Origin: Peltaster fructicola
Taxonomy: Eukaryota > Ascomycota > Dothideomycetes
Direction of reading: 5' to 3'
DNA: 64,000 nucleotides
NCBI GenBank assembly: GCA_001592805.2
Contig: CP051139.1
Span: forward strand, 3,224,001 to 3,288,000
The position numbers and the translations under genes were made by a program. Positions 29,638 to 39,691 of the stretch are shown here, in pieces; within the stretch, counting starts at the first letter, position 1; every line of letters begins with the position of its first letter. The notes below the pieces were generated by a model, which saw only the letters and a program-made list of their open reading frames with translations, was not told the origin of the DNA and did no database searches.

Positions 29638-30790
29638 TCACATCTTCTTGTCGCTTGCAGCAGCAATAGCAGCAGCAAGCTCATCCTGGTAACCTTCGAG
29701 TGTTGCGGCAGCATTGTTGCGTAGACCCTGTTGCAACCACGATGGCCAGCCACGAATTCCAGAGGCGACAGCCAAACGTCCTGGAAGGATCAGCTGTGCA
29801 CCTTCGCCAGCCATGACCTGGTTCACAACAGCATCAGAGACGGTCTCTGGCTGGATAGTCAGCTCCTTGAAGCGTCCAGATGCGTAGAGTGGACCGGTAA
29901 GAGCTGTGTTGACCCAGATTGGATGGACGACACTTGTAAAATTAGCTTCGTCTGAGGTACATGGAGTTTGTTACTACTTACGTCGTCCTGACGGCTGGAG
30001 CGTTGTATCTGTAGCGTAGCTCCTGACCGATACCCTCGTGGAAAGCAAGAACACCAGCCTTTGTTGAAGCGTAGTCGACGTTAGACGCCTGGCAGAGGAA
30101 ACTTGCCATACTAGCGATTGTGACAATGTGACCGTGGTTGTTCTTGATCAAAGCCGGACCGAATTCTCGGAACATAAGGAAGTGTGAAAGCAGGTTCACG
30201 CCGATTGTGAGTCGGATCTCTGCCTCAGTCTCCTTGAGGATCTCCTTGGCGTGTCCAACACCTGCGTTGTTCACAATGACTGTTGGCTCACCGAGCTGCT
30301 GTCTGATTTGAGTAGCAGCTGTCTTGATGGCCTCGGAGCTGGTGACATCGGCCTTGAAGAACTTCACATTGGCTGGCAATGCACCCTTTGGCTCTGAGAT
30401 GTCGACGGATGCGACCTTGTAGCCCTTGCTAGCGAATTGCTCAACCATCTGCTTTCCGATGCCGCTGTTTCCTCCTGTGACGAGTACGATCTCCTTGGAA
30501 GCCTTCCATGTCTTGTCGCTGGTCCAGTTGTTCAATGACATGCGTGTCAGGAACTTGTTGGCCCTGTAGAGCAAACCGGCGACCACAAGACCGCTGAGGA
30601 TGACATTGGCAGTCGGGTGTAAGAGGTACTGCTGTAGTTGAGCTGGCAGGTGCTTGAGGATCTCTGCTGGCTGGTACACATTCAGCGCGAGGAGAGGTGC
30701 TGTGAGCAGTGGCTGCAGGAGGATGAGGGGAATTGGGCGGGCGAGGAACTCAAGGGTGATGCCCTCATGCGGGATCGAGAAGACGCTCAT
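29638..30790 (-). CDS. membrane-anchored short-chain dehydrogenase/reductase
   Basis: An NAD(P)-dependent SDR of 367 residues from exons 29982-30790 and 29638-29932 (49-nt intron). The first 100 residues contain hydrophobic segments (ARPIPLILLQPLLTAPLLAL and ANVILSGLVVAGLLY), suggesting ER or lipid-droplet anchoring. The cofactor motif is TGGNSGIG (about residues 110-117), NNAG follows in VIVNNAGVGH, and the active site is SMASF... with YASTK. This layout resembles retinol/steroid-type DHRS and 17-beta-HSD enzymes acting on lipophilic substrates. Exon 2 provides the substrate-binding C-terminus (VVHPIWVNTALTGPLY). The substrate is unknown. Confidence 0.9.
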
Positions 30791-31528
30791 GTTGTCGATT
30801 GTGGTGATCTACTGGTAAGCAATAATGAAACGTTAACAGGAAGGAATGTGTGTATAGAGAGCTTTAGAAAGAATGCATAGAGGGGCTTCAGAGCACAAAT
30901 ATTATTACATCAGAAGCACTTGAATTCACTCCTCGGGCTGTGGGAGTGACTAGATTTGCCTCGGAGCGAACCCAAGACACTGACTATGGAAGAATAGTGA
31001 TGCCTGGGCAGTAGTAATCTTGTTTGTATGGAGCTACCAAAGGTTGTCAGGAGAGACAAAAATGTCGACCGGAATCGGATATCGTGCGCAAGGAAGCTTG
31101 TAGGCCTCGGCTTGTGGTTCTGGCAGCTGCCTAGTGTTCACAAGGCCAATCGGTAGAGATCAGATGTCTGTAGAATGCCGTATGCTCATTTCATCGCACG
31201 CAACGTGCTTCCGAGGGGAATCAAGCAGGTATGCTTCGCGCAACGACGCGACTCTGAACGTGATCAGTAAAGGTGATCAGTAAAAGTAAAACTCCCGCGT
31301 CCAACGCTTGTCCCTGCTTGGCTGAGCTACTGTGTTGATCATGACAGGCAGTACTGTTCTGACCTCACCTCAGCACGCTCCGTCCTGGTTGCGCTTGGAG
31401 TGTAGCAATGATTCTCAAGTTCACCCGGCCTGAGCGTTGAGTTGACTTGAGCTGTTGTTGGGGACTCAAGATGTCCTGGACGGCAGCACAGTGCCCTGCG
31501 AGGCTTTGGGAAGATGACGATGATCAGC
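30791..31528. other. intergenic: SDR promoter, UTP23 3' region
   Basis: 738 bp upstream of the SDR and downstream of UTP23. The only structure I note is a 12-bp direct repeat, GTGATCAGTAAA, at 31260-31271 and 31273-31284. Confidence 0.45.
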
Positions 31529-32434
31529 TCAATCACTCGTATCAGCCACCGCATGCTGTAGCTGAGCTTCTGCTGGGTTTCCCTGAGTTGCTGCTGCTGC
31601 TGCTTTCCGCCTTCGCTTCCTCTTCTTGTGCGGAGCTTCCAGGTCAGTCCGATCTGCTGCATCTGCCAACTGTTCCTGTGTCTTCGGCGCAGCCTTGCTT
31701 GCCATCTCTGCAGCTCTTGACCGTTCGCCGTCCCATGTGCTGTTGGTGATCTTCTTCGCCTTCTTCACACTCAGCGGGTTGGGTCCTTTTGGTCCTCTAG
31801 GCTTCTTCCTCTTCGCAGTTTCTTGCGGGACCTCCTCTTCATCATCGCGTTTGCGTTTCTCCCCAACTACAAGTGCCGGTCGTGTTCTTAGACCAGCCTT
31901 GCGCTTCCCAACTTCTGCTGCCTCTCTGATCTGCTCAGTTTTTGCTGCTAAAGGCTCCAATATCATGACACTGCGGTTGATGTAGATGAGAGGCACACCT
32001 GCAATCTGTCTCATCGCCTGCCTGATCTCAAGATCTTGCGAGGCTACCGCATAGCGATGCTTATTTGTGCCCTTGTCCTTGGGATCTACCACACTCTTGA
32101 TGCATTCAAGTGCACTTAGTGGCGTTTCCAGCTCATGATGTCCGCATCTTGTCCTCTCTGCCTGCTTGGCCACCTCGATCCAGTTCTCTTTGTCTGCTTT
32201 CTGTTCAGGCTCGACTTCGGCATCGTAGAGATGTCGTATGCAGCACTGCGTGATCATAGGTTTAATCGTGCCATGTAACGTCTTCTCCAACATAGAACCC
32301 AGCTTCATTTTGAATCTCGCTGCATCCCGTATCATCTCGGCGTCCAGCAGGATTTGATAGGGTTCTCTGAAATTAAAGGACAGCGCGTAAGCATGCATCG
32401 CTTTGCGATACTGCTTCGTGCGTTTGCCGCCCAT
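31529..32434 (-). CDS. UTP23: rRNA-processing protein Utp23
   Basis: A nucleolar SSU-processome factor needed for early 18S rRNA maturation and snR30 release. The 301-residue single-exon product opens MGGKRTKQYRKAMHAYALSF and continues REPYQILLDAEMIRDAARFK, as in the Utp23/Fcf1 PIN-domain family. The PIN-like core runs to about residue 170. The zinc-binding Cys/His set (QCCIRHLY and TRCGHHE) distinguishes Utp23 from Fcf1. The C-terminus is a long Lys/Arg-rich nucleolar tail (KRKKPRGPKGPNPLS, KKRKRRRKAAAA). Utp23 lacks the full acidic nuclease set in known members. Confidence 0.95.
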   Translation of the reverse strand: MGGKRTKQYRKAMHAYALSFNFREPYQILLDAEMIRDAARFKMKLGSMLEKTLHGTIKPMITQCCIRHLYDAEVEPEQKADKENWIEVAKQAERTRCGHHELETPLSALECIKSVVDPKDKGTNKHRYAVASQDLEIRQAMRQIAGVPLIYINRSVMILEPLAAKTEQIREAAEVGKRKAGLRTRPALVVGEKRKRDDEEEVPQETAKRKKPRGPKGPNPLSVKKAKKITNSTWDGERSRAAEMASKAAPKTQEQLADAADRTDLEAPHKKRKRRRKAAAAATQGNPAEAQLQHAVADTSD

Positions 32435-32850
32435 AGTTGTGAAGGTCGTAGCAGCGTAGCAGCTTGTGCAGAAGAATCGAGGATCGCTACGAGAACATGC
32501 TGAGAGAATACAGAGATCTACCGAAGCAGAATTCTTGAAAGATGATGCACAATCGAAGCTAAGTTCGCCTACTTCTAGACCCTCGAAGTGTAATTTTTTG
32601 GATGCGGTCTGTGCGTAGTGATTTCATTCCCGACTTTGGAAGTCGAGCATGCGTACTGCCTTGCGTAGGATGCTGATCCAACAGGACGCTACTTTTGATA
32701 CCACACACCTCGCAGTCCCTCAAAACAGCATATACTTATAGCAGCTATCACTTTCGTCCGCCACCGCTCCGCGAGGGACTACTCATTAGTCTCAGATGGA
32801 GCGACAACTGCTGTGAGACCGCCGATCCTCCATGACAGCGCACGACAGAC
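32435..32850. promoter_or_regulatory. UTP23/DUF726 divergent promoter
   Basis: A 416-bp shared upstream region between two divergently transcribed genes. An eight-codon upstream ORF at its right end is listed separately. Confidence 0.4.
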
Positions 32851-32858
32851 ATGCATGA
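32832..32858 (+). promoter_or_regulatory. upstream ORF overlapping the DUF726 start
   Basis: ATG at 32832 opens an eight-codon frame (MTAHDRHA, stop TGA at 32856-32858) that runs past the main start codon at 32851 in another frame. Ribosomes using it could not simply reinitiate at the main ATG, so it may lower translation of the DUF726 protein. Confidence 0.5.
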
Positions 32859-35800
32859 GAACGCGCAGGACCAGCACGAACCTGCCGAAAGCGATGGCAC
32901 ACGCGAGAAGCCATCGCCAATGGCTGTCAAGAGTGAGCCCGGGATAGTAAACAATGGTAAGGACGATGCTGTAACAAAGCAACGTGTTCACGATGCGGAC
33001 GAAGATGACTTTCACGATGCTACGACAACACAAGAGTCTATAGAAGCGAAGCCTGCTCTGGCACCACTGGAAACCGTCAATGACGCAGAGACTGCGCCAG
33101 AGACGGAAGCAGAGACTGCAGCAGCCAGACCTACGACGCCGGTGAGATCAGAGTCTCCGACCGCACCCACCTCGCCTATCTCCAAGAATCTCGTAGAGCA
33201 ACTGGCACAATCGCCGACACAGACGCATCAGTCCAAGAACTCTGTCTCGCTGCCATTTTCAGAATGGTCGCACCAGCAGCTCGCCAACCAGACAGAAGAG
33301 AAGGTGGAAGAGACTGATGAGGGAGAATGGCAGGCTATGCCAGCACTGGCTACACACAGGGTTTACGACGATTTCGGCAAAGTCCTTGCGAAGAGTTATG
33401 ATGAGGTAGTCGACGAAGAATCATACGGCTACAACGGACTCGGCGGTGCTGGCAAGGGATATACCAAAGTTCATCTTGACGATGATGTGGCATCGCAAAC
33501 CAGCTTTGACGACAACACTGCCTACCTTTTTAAGGACGGGTATGCGAGGAATGCTCTGGACGAGGACGACGAGACACGAGATGTAATTTCGCAGATGCAA
33601 ACTACGAAAGAGCTGCTGACAGAGGGACAACGTATAGCGTACGTTGGTGTCGTGAGATTGTCGATGATCCGAATGCTGGAAGCAATGGACGCAATTGAAC
33701 GGACGAAAGCCGTCAAGAAGATGGCAGATTTTGCATCAGAGTCGATGCGACTGTGGTCCCAGAAGATGATGGTACGTGTGTACAGCCATATGGACATCGA
33801 CTCTCGTGAGCAGGTGATGGTGGAGCAACTGGCGGAGCACGGCGTGTTGCCAGAGGACCTCACACCTGCATTGATGCAGAATGCTCGAGTGAAGAATCCT
33901 AAGCAGACTCCAATGACATCTCCTACGAGTCCTCGGGCAGAGCATCAGCCGGGAGCCACTATCGATGAGACGATCGGAGCTGCTAACGTTGTGCCAGTAG
34001 AGGATTTAGCCACAGCAGAGAATGGACAGCCACCTTCACATGACAATGTAAAGGTTGATCAGCGATCGCCAGGAGATGGAGCAGAGGATGGACAGCAGCA
34101 ATCTGAAGAGAAGCAGCCAATATCAGGCGACAGTCCAAAGGGCGAACAGCAGCCACAAGCACATGCTGAAATTGTGGAGGACGAACAGGTAGCTGCGCCG
34201 CAGACCACATCTACGACGATAGACAAGACCGAGGCACCAGAAGTGACTACTCATGCTCAAGCACCACAATCGATTGCGACCCAAGGAACGGCAGCAGAAC
34301 AGATTGAAGAGATCGAACGACCTCCAAGTTATGAGCAGACTAACGCAGAAGGACTACACGTGGAGCGACCAGAAGATCTACCCGATACACAAGACATCGA
34401 TCTAGACATCAGATGGACAGTGCTATGCGACTTGTTTCTTCTGATAATAGCTGATGGCACGTACGATGCACGGTCTCGCATTCTACTTGAGCACGTCGGC
34501 AAAGCCTTGGCAATCGAATGGCAGGAAATATGTCGTTTCGAGAAGCGAGTCACAGATGCACTCGAGATGCAAGAACAAGCAGGCAAAGAGACCTGGGATG
34601 AAGGAGATCATCTTGAAGCTCGAGAGAAAGCTGCCAGGAACAAGCGACTCATAGTCATGGGACTGTGCACAGTCGGTGGTGGTCTTGTCATCGGGCTCAG
34701 CGCTGGACTGCTTGCACCTGTCATTGGTGCAGGTCTTGCTGCTGGCTTCACATCCATTGGCGTCGCAGGAACTTCAAGCTTCTTCGCTGGTGCTGGTGCT
34801 GCCACACTCATCGGCACAACTGGCGCTGGTATCGGTGCAAGAATCGGCATCAATGCCAGTGCTCGAAGAACTGGAGCTGTCAAGACCTTTGAGTATCGAC
34901 CGCTGCACAACAATAAGCGTGTCAATCTCATAGTCACTGTGTCTGGCTGGATGACCGGCAAGGTGGACGACGTTCGATTGCCGTTCTCGACGGTTGATCC
35001 TGTCATGGGTGACATCTACTCCATACATTGGGAGCCGGAAATGCTGCAGTCAACAGGTCAAACAATACAGATCCTTGGTACAGAAGCTCTAACACAAACG
35101 ATCCAGCAGGTTCTTGGAGCGACTTTTCTCTCAACACTAATGGCAGGTCTTGCTGCACCGCTGGTCCTTACAAAGCTTGCCTATCTCATCGACAATCCCT
35201 GGACAGTGTCACTGGCCCGAGCGGATGCAGCTGGTCTTATCCTTGCCGACTCGCTCATCGATCGTAACCTAGGCGCACGACCCATCACACTGATCGGCTT
35301 CTCTTTAGGTGCGCGTCTCATCTTCTCGTGTTTGAAAGAGATGGCACGACGAGGTGCTTTGGGAATCGTGCAGAACGTCTATCTCTTTGGCTCACCAATA
35401 GTCACTAAGAATGACGAATGGCTGAAGGCGAAGACAATCGTCTCAGGTCGCATGGTCAACGGTTACGCAAGCCACGACTGGATTCTCGGCTACCTCTTCC
35501 GAGCGACGAGCGGTGGTCTCAGATCTATCGCTGGTCTGAGCAAGGTGAACGTTCCTGGTGTGGAGAACATCGATGTTGCTGAGATAGTGCCCGGCCATAT
35601 GGCATATCGTGGCATGATGCCAATCCTTCTTGCCGAGTGTGGCTTTGAAGTGGACAGCGAGGAGTTCACAGAGATCGAGGATCCCGATCCAGACAACCAC
35701 GAACGTCGACAACGAGAGTTGATCAACGATATCGAAGAAGCACGACGGCAGCTTGAGGAGAAGCCAGAAAAGAAAGGCTTCCTGGCTCGCTTTAGCCGGA

Positions 35801-36378
35801 AGAAAGCGTCGAAGAAAGAATGGGAGACTTATGACGAGAAGTCGACCAAGATAGATGACGACCAGGACCCCGAGAAGATCATCGAGCAGAATTCGCATGT
35901 CATGTTCGATGTTGAAGCCATCCGAAGAGAAGCGCTTGAGCTCGCGAAACAGGGAGAGCCTATAGAGGATATCAAAGCGCACATCAAGATCCGTGAGATC
36001 AAGTCAACACTGCCGCCCATGAGGATAAGCAGTGCGATGCTTGCACCATCTCCACAGGATAAGGACACGATCAGGCAGACTAGAAGTCATGATGAGCCAA
36101 CTCGGTCCTTCTCGTTCACGAACGGCGCACCATCTCCTGATCCATCAAATGTACGGCCTTCTATGGAAACCACGGCGTCAGATGACAGGTCGAGGACGTC
36201 TACACCACAACCATCGAACAGCAGGCCTGTTCTGCGTAGTCACTTGACTACACCTAATATCGCTTCAGCATCTGAGCCCAGCTTACCATCTGCTAGCACG
36301 GTGAAGAAGAATCAATGGGATGACGAAGATGATGCCAACTTTGGCAAAGAGGAGGCCATTGAGATGTCCTTCGAATAA
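32851..36378 (+). CDS. DUF726 alpha/beta-hydrolase-like protein (TMCO4/Mil1 type)
   Basis: A 1175-residue intronless protein. Residues 1-520 are mostly disordered, acidic and Gln/Glu/Pro-rich, with one ordered helical block (about 240-340, REVISQMQTTKELL region). The conserved core starts near 530 and includes a long Gly/Ala-rich hydrophobic stretch (GLVIGLSAGLLAPVIGAG, then GTTGAGIGARIG), VSGWMTGKVDD, and a nucleophile elbow GFSLGARLIFS. The family-typical ending PGHMAYRGMMPILL follows. These features define DUF726, which includes human TMCO4 and yeast Mil1, a partner of the AP-1-related adaptor at endosomes. The C-terminus is basic and Ser-rich. Hydrolase activity is not demonstrated for the family. 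Confidence 0.88.
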   Translation: MHENAQDQHEPAESDGTREKPSPMAVKSEPGIVNNGKDDAVTKQRVHDADEDDFHDATTTQESIEAKPALAPLETVNDAETAPETEAETAAARPTTPVRSESPTAPTSPISKNLVEQLAQSPTQTHQSKNSVSLPFSEWSHQQLANQTEEKVEETDEGEWQAMPALATHRVYDDFGKVLAKSYDEVVDEESYGYNGLGGAGKGYTKVHLDDDVASQTSFDDNTAYLFKDGYARNALDEDDETRDVISQMQTTKELLTEGQRIAYVGVVRLSMIRMLEAMDAIERTKAVKKMADFASESMRLWSQKMMVRVYSHMDIDSREQVMVEQLAEHGVLPEDLTPALMQNARVKNPKQTPMTSPTSPRAEHQPGATIDETIGAANVVPVEDLATAENGQPPSHDNVKVDQRSPGDGAEDGQQQSEEKQPISGDSPKGEQQPQAHAEIVEDEQVAAPQTTSTTIDKTEAPEVTTHAQAPQSIATQGTAAEQIEEIERPPSYEQTNAEGLHVERPEDLPDTQDIDLDIRWTVLCDLFLLIIADGTYDARSRILLEHVGKALAIEWQEICRFEKRVTDALEMQEQAGKETWDEGDHLEAREKAARNKRLIVMGLCTVGGGLVIGLSAGLLAPVIGAGLAAGFTSIGVAGTSSFFAGAGAATLIGTTGAGIGARIGINASARRTGAVKTFEYRPLHNNKRVNLIVTVSGWMTGKVDDVRLPFSTVDPVMGDIYSIHWEPEMLQSTGQTIQILGTEALTQTIQQVLGATFLSTLMAGLAAPLVLTKLAYLIDNPWTVSLARADAAGLILADSLIDRNLGARPITLIGFSLGARLIFSCLKEMARRGALGIVQNVYLFGSPIVTKNDEWLKAKTIVSGRMVNGYASHDWILGYLFRATSGGLRSIAGLSKVNVPGVENIDVAEIVPGHMAYRGMMPILLAECGFEVDSEEFTEIEDPDPDNHERRQRELINDIEEARRQLEEKPEKKGFLARFSRKKASKKEWETYDEKSTKIDDDQDPEKIIEQNSHVMFDVEAIRREALELAKQGEPIEDIKAHIKIREIKSTLPPMRISSAMLAPSPQDKDTIRQTRSHDEPTRSFSFTNGAPSPDPSNVRPSMETTASDDRSRTSTPQPSNSRPVLRSHLTTPNIASASEPSLPSASTVKKNQWDDEDDANFGKEEAIEMSFE

Positions 36379-36646
36379 CTGCATATCCGACCTAGTGACG
36401 TCCAAAGCATTACAAACTGATCGTCATTCATCGTTGGATTCACGTCATTGACGCATGGGGATGGAGTTGCTATGATTACGCAGATATACCATAATATCAA
36501 ATTATTCATCCCAATCAAATTGAATCAGCTCATCCCAAGCTCCAGAATGCTATATACATAGGTCAATGCTGCGGTCCACGGTGGGCAGACGGCGTACTGA
36601 TTATGTTTCGAACAAGCGTGCTCAATCATATCTTCCCGAGGGCTGC

Positions 36647-38319
36647 TCAGTCGGAGCGAGAGACCTTCGCGGCCTTGACAAGCTGACCAAGGCGTTTCTC
36701 CATGACCTGTCGACCCTCGAAGGTCTTCCAGACGTAGTGAGGTGCCTTGCCGACAACATCCCAGCTAAGCAGGTTGGAAGTGGTGAGAGTAAGTGCCTTT
36801 TGCTTCTCCTCCCACTCGCTGTCGCTTCGGGTCTCGATACCAGAGCTGACCACGACCAGGGGCACATCGCTACCACCAAGTAGTGGCAGTGTGCTTCTGA
36901 CTTCGGTCTTAGAGAGACTGTCGCCAACGAGGCTCTCCTGCAGCTGTGCCTTAATGAACTTGCCGCTCTGATAAGACTTGCTGCCGTAGACACGGTCTTC
37001 GCGTGAGACACCACCGAAAAGAGCACCAGCAACGCGCTGAAGGCCAAGTGGTGACAAGATACCCCAACCCCACAGCACGAAACCGTGGGCTGGCGAAGCG
37101 ATGCGGTAAAGGAGGTCTTCGTGGAGACCGTCGACTAGCATGACACCAGTGACGCTCTTGAAGTTTCGGGAATGGAAGATCCTTGACACAACACTGCCGT
37201 AGCCAGCTGAGACAAGAACCCAAGGACCCTCTTCGCCGATGGTGGCCAGAGCAGTTGCGAGGTTATCTGCGGACATGCCGGCGGAGTGTGGGCTCGGTGC
37301 GTTGTCTGACCAGGCATATCCAGGACGATCCCAGTAGCAGTATCGGTCAATAGTGCCGTTCTTGTAAGCATGGTAAAGCCATGGCTCGAAATCGTATTCG
37401 GATGGTGTCTCAGCCGCCTCAAGCAGGACAGTGGTGAGCTTTTTTCCATGGGAATCGGTGACGTTACCCACACAGTTAATGTGGACTCTGTACTTGTCAC
37501 CATCGACGTAGACGCGGCTGCCTTCGAGCTCCAAACCAGCATCAGTGGCTCGGAGAATCAGAGTTGCAGTGAGCAGAAGTGTGATGACGATGAAGACGGC
37601 CAGGATGATTGTCGCCAGCAGGACAGCGAGCCATTCTCTGACTGTGCGTCTTGTCTCTGGACGGCCTGTGAGGCGCTCCTCCTCTTCACGCTTGCCCCAG
37701 GCAACCACTCTATCCGAGATTACACAGAAGATGCACATCAGTGCTGCCCATACCACACTAGCAATGCCTGGTGGGCCTTCCTCGCTCCTGAGTCTTGGCA
37801 CAGAGACAATGATGATCAAATCTGCGACCAGCAGCACCGCGATGACGCCCTGACATACTCTCATCGCCAAGCTTGGCGCAGAGAAGAAAAGCACCGTGGT
37901 GAGGAGGATACCGCTGGTCAGAGTGGTGAAGCTGAAGTCGAAGAATCCGCTTCCACGAGTGTTGAGTCCTGGAGGTGATACGAAGATGCTGACGAGGAGG
38001 AGCACCCACCAGACGAAGGTGATAGATGCGAAGACGAGGGCGAGGAATCGAAGAGCTCGAACGCTCCATAGATTGTACGGTGATACCTACACAATCAGTA
38101 ACGCTTCATCAAAAAGGATGCTGTGCTTACAGCTGGGTCATCTGGGTCAAGGTAGCCATCCTGTCGTGGACGGCCATGCTCTCTTGGGAGCAATCGATCT
38201 CGCTCAGTTGGCTCGTGGTGCTCGTCTTCCGAAGCTCGAGGCATGTTGTCAGAGCTCTCTCGGTGGTTGTCTTGCGCTTGATCGTCGCCGTTCTTGTTAC
38301 TTCCCCAGAGAGACACCAT
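36647..38319 (-). CDS. multi-pass membrane alpha/beta hydrolase
   Basis: A 542-residue protein from exons 38131-38319 and 36647-38086 (44-nt intron). The first exon encodes a hydrophilic N-terminus (MVSLWGSNKNGDDQ, then DRLLPREHGRPRQDG). The second adds four to five membrane helices (LRFLALVFASITFVWWVLLL, ILLTTVLFFSAPSLA, VIAVLLVADLIIIVSV, and AVLLATIILAVFIVITLLL), then a lumenal or extracellular alpha/beta-hydrolase domain. The domain has HINCVG, YCYWDRPGYAWSD and VLVSAGYGSVVSRIF, which replaces the usual G-x-S-x-G elbow with SAGYGS; the nucleophile is therefore unclear. Similar fungal proteins are often labelled mitochondrial integral membrane proteins without experimental support. It converges on DUF726 with 268 bp between stops. 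Confidence 0.8.
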
Positions 38320-39669
38320 ACTAGCAGATGATGTAGTGTGAGAAGAAATGGGAGAATGGTGATGGAAAGCTGGATCGTCGTCACCCCACCCGTGCGCGGT
38401 AGCTGTGTTAGTGGTGGCTAGTGAGGATTTTCTTCCTTTTCTGATGAAGTCTAGGCAGGCGTAGAGAACTAAGCAAGCTCGCAGGAGCAAGAGTCACTTC
38501 AATGGTCAGATGCACCTTTAGCGGCACGATGGGCAAAGCAAGTTTGCTAAAGCATGCTCCTGCGCGTGCTGGTCGAAGCTCGCGCCACGATGGCTGGCGA
38601 CGTCATGGATATGCTTGGCGTTGAGGCGCGCATCGAGGCGCTAATTTATCTGTGTCTTGGGCTGACTACAGTTCTCAGCTTCACAGATAACACAATGCTA
38701 TCCTTTGCCGACAGCATGCGTGATTCCTCTCGTCAGTTAGCAATCACGTCATACTTGCGAGACGCGGAAGATGAGGTGCTTCTTTCGAGATCCCTGGTAG
38801 ACTGAGCTTCAGGATTGGCTATCTTGAGGTCGCCAAACACGATAGAGGTATTGATGGCTGCAGAAGGGAATTTATTGGACAGACCACAAGACAGGCACTG
38901 AGGAGATGACGATGTAATAACTGTGCCTGGGTAGTCACAAAGCTTCTGCAACGCAGTGTGTCCATGATACATCACATCTCCTGCATATCACACCTCGTCG
39001 AGTGTGACCTCCGGCTGGAGGTCGCATACGTGTCAAGTCTCAGTGACTTGGCGTATGAGATTGAGCAGTTTGCTGGAAAAGACGAACTTGGGTGTCGAGT
39101 TGAGAAGACCAATGAGCGCCAATGCATGCAACATGCCAGATAGCTCTTGACGATCAGGCGGTGCGGGCTCACCAAATCCTTATGGATCGCGTACGTTGTC
39201 GGTCACGAGTGGTGAGCTACAGTAACAACTCGACCCGATATGCACAAACGTTCCTGAGCATGGTAGACTCCTGGCTCGGCGGTAGGCGAGGTTGAAAGAG
39301 CTGCCCATTCATGCAATGGCGATAGCATTGCACCGCAAACCCTTCAGGACCATCTGATATCATCTCAGTCTGGCAGGCTCTCTGTTGCTCAAGCAAGGAT
39401 ATTCTTACAGAGGCACATCGCTATATTGGGGACTGATGGTAAGTACTCGGTAGCCTTAATGAAATCACCTTAGGCAAGATATACTTCCCTCCTCGCCCTC
39501 GCAAACTACCTCTATGGGATAGAGGAAGGTGCAGTTGCACCGCGAGTCAGCATGTTACTGCTACAAATGCAGGGCCTTTATTGTATCACACCCTTCAACA
39601 CCACATCACATCTGAAAATCACTTCCCTTACCACGCCACGACTGCCTCACTCCATATGCCTCCTCAACC
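38320..39669. other. 1.35-kb divergent intergenic region with two hairpins
   Basis: The region lies between the hydrolase and the zinc-finger gene, which are divergent. Two adjacent inverted repeats occur at 39006-39057 and an upstream ORF at 39656-39691. An 83-codon open frame at 38554-38805 has no family match that I recognise and no supporting context. Confidence 0.5.
39006..39057. repeat. two adjacent inverted repeats
   Basis: GACCTCC at 39006-39012 pairs with GGAGGTC at 39017-39023 over a 4-nt loop. Next to it, CATACG and CAAGTC (39025-39030, 39034-39039) pair with GACTTG and CGTATG (39045-39050, 39052-39057). Both could form cruciforms or RNA hairpins. Confidence 0.7.
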
Positions 39670-39691
39670 ATGTCTCCACCGAACTACTTAA
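39656..39691 (+). promoter_or_regulatory. upstream ORF overlapping the zinc-finger start
   Basis: ATG at 39656 opens an 11-codon frame (MPPQPCLHRTT) that ends at TAA 39689-39691, past the main ATG at 39670 and out of frame with it. If this ATG lies within the transcript, it would compete with the main start. Confidence 0.45.
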
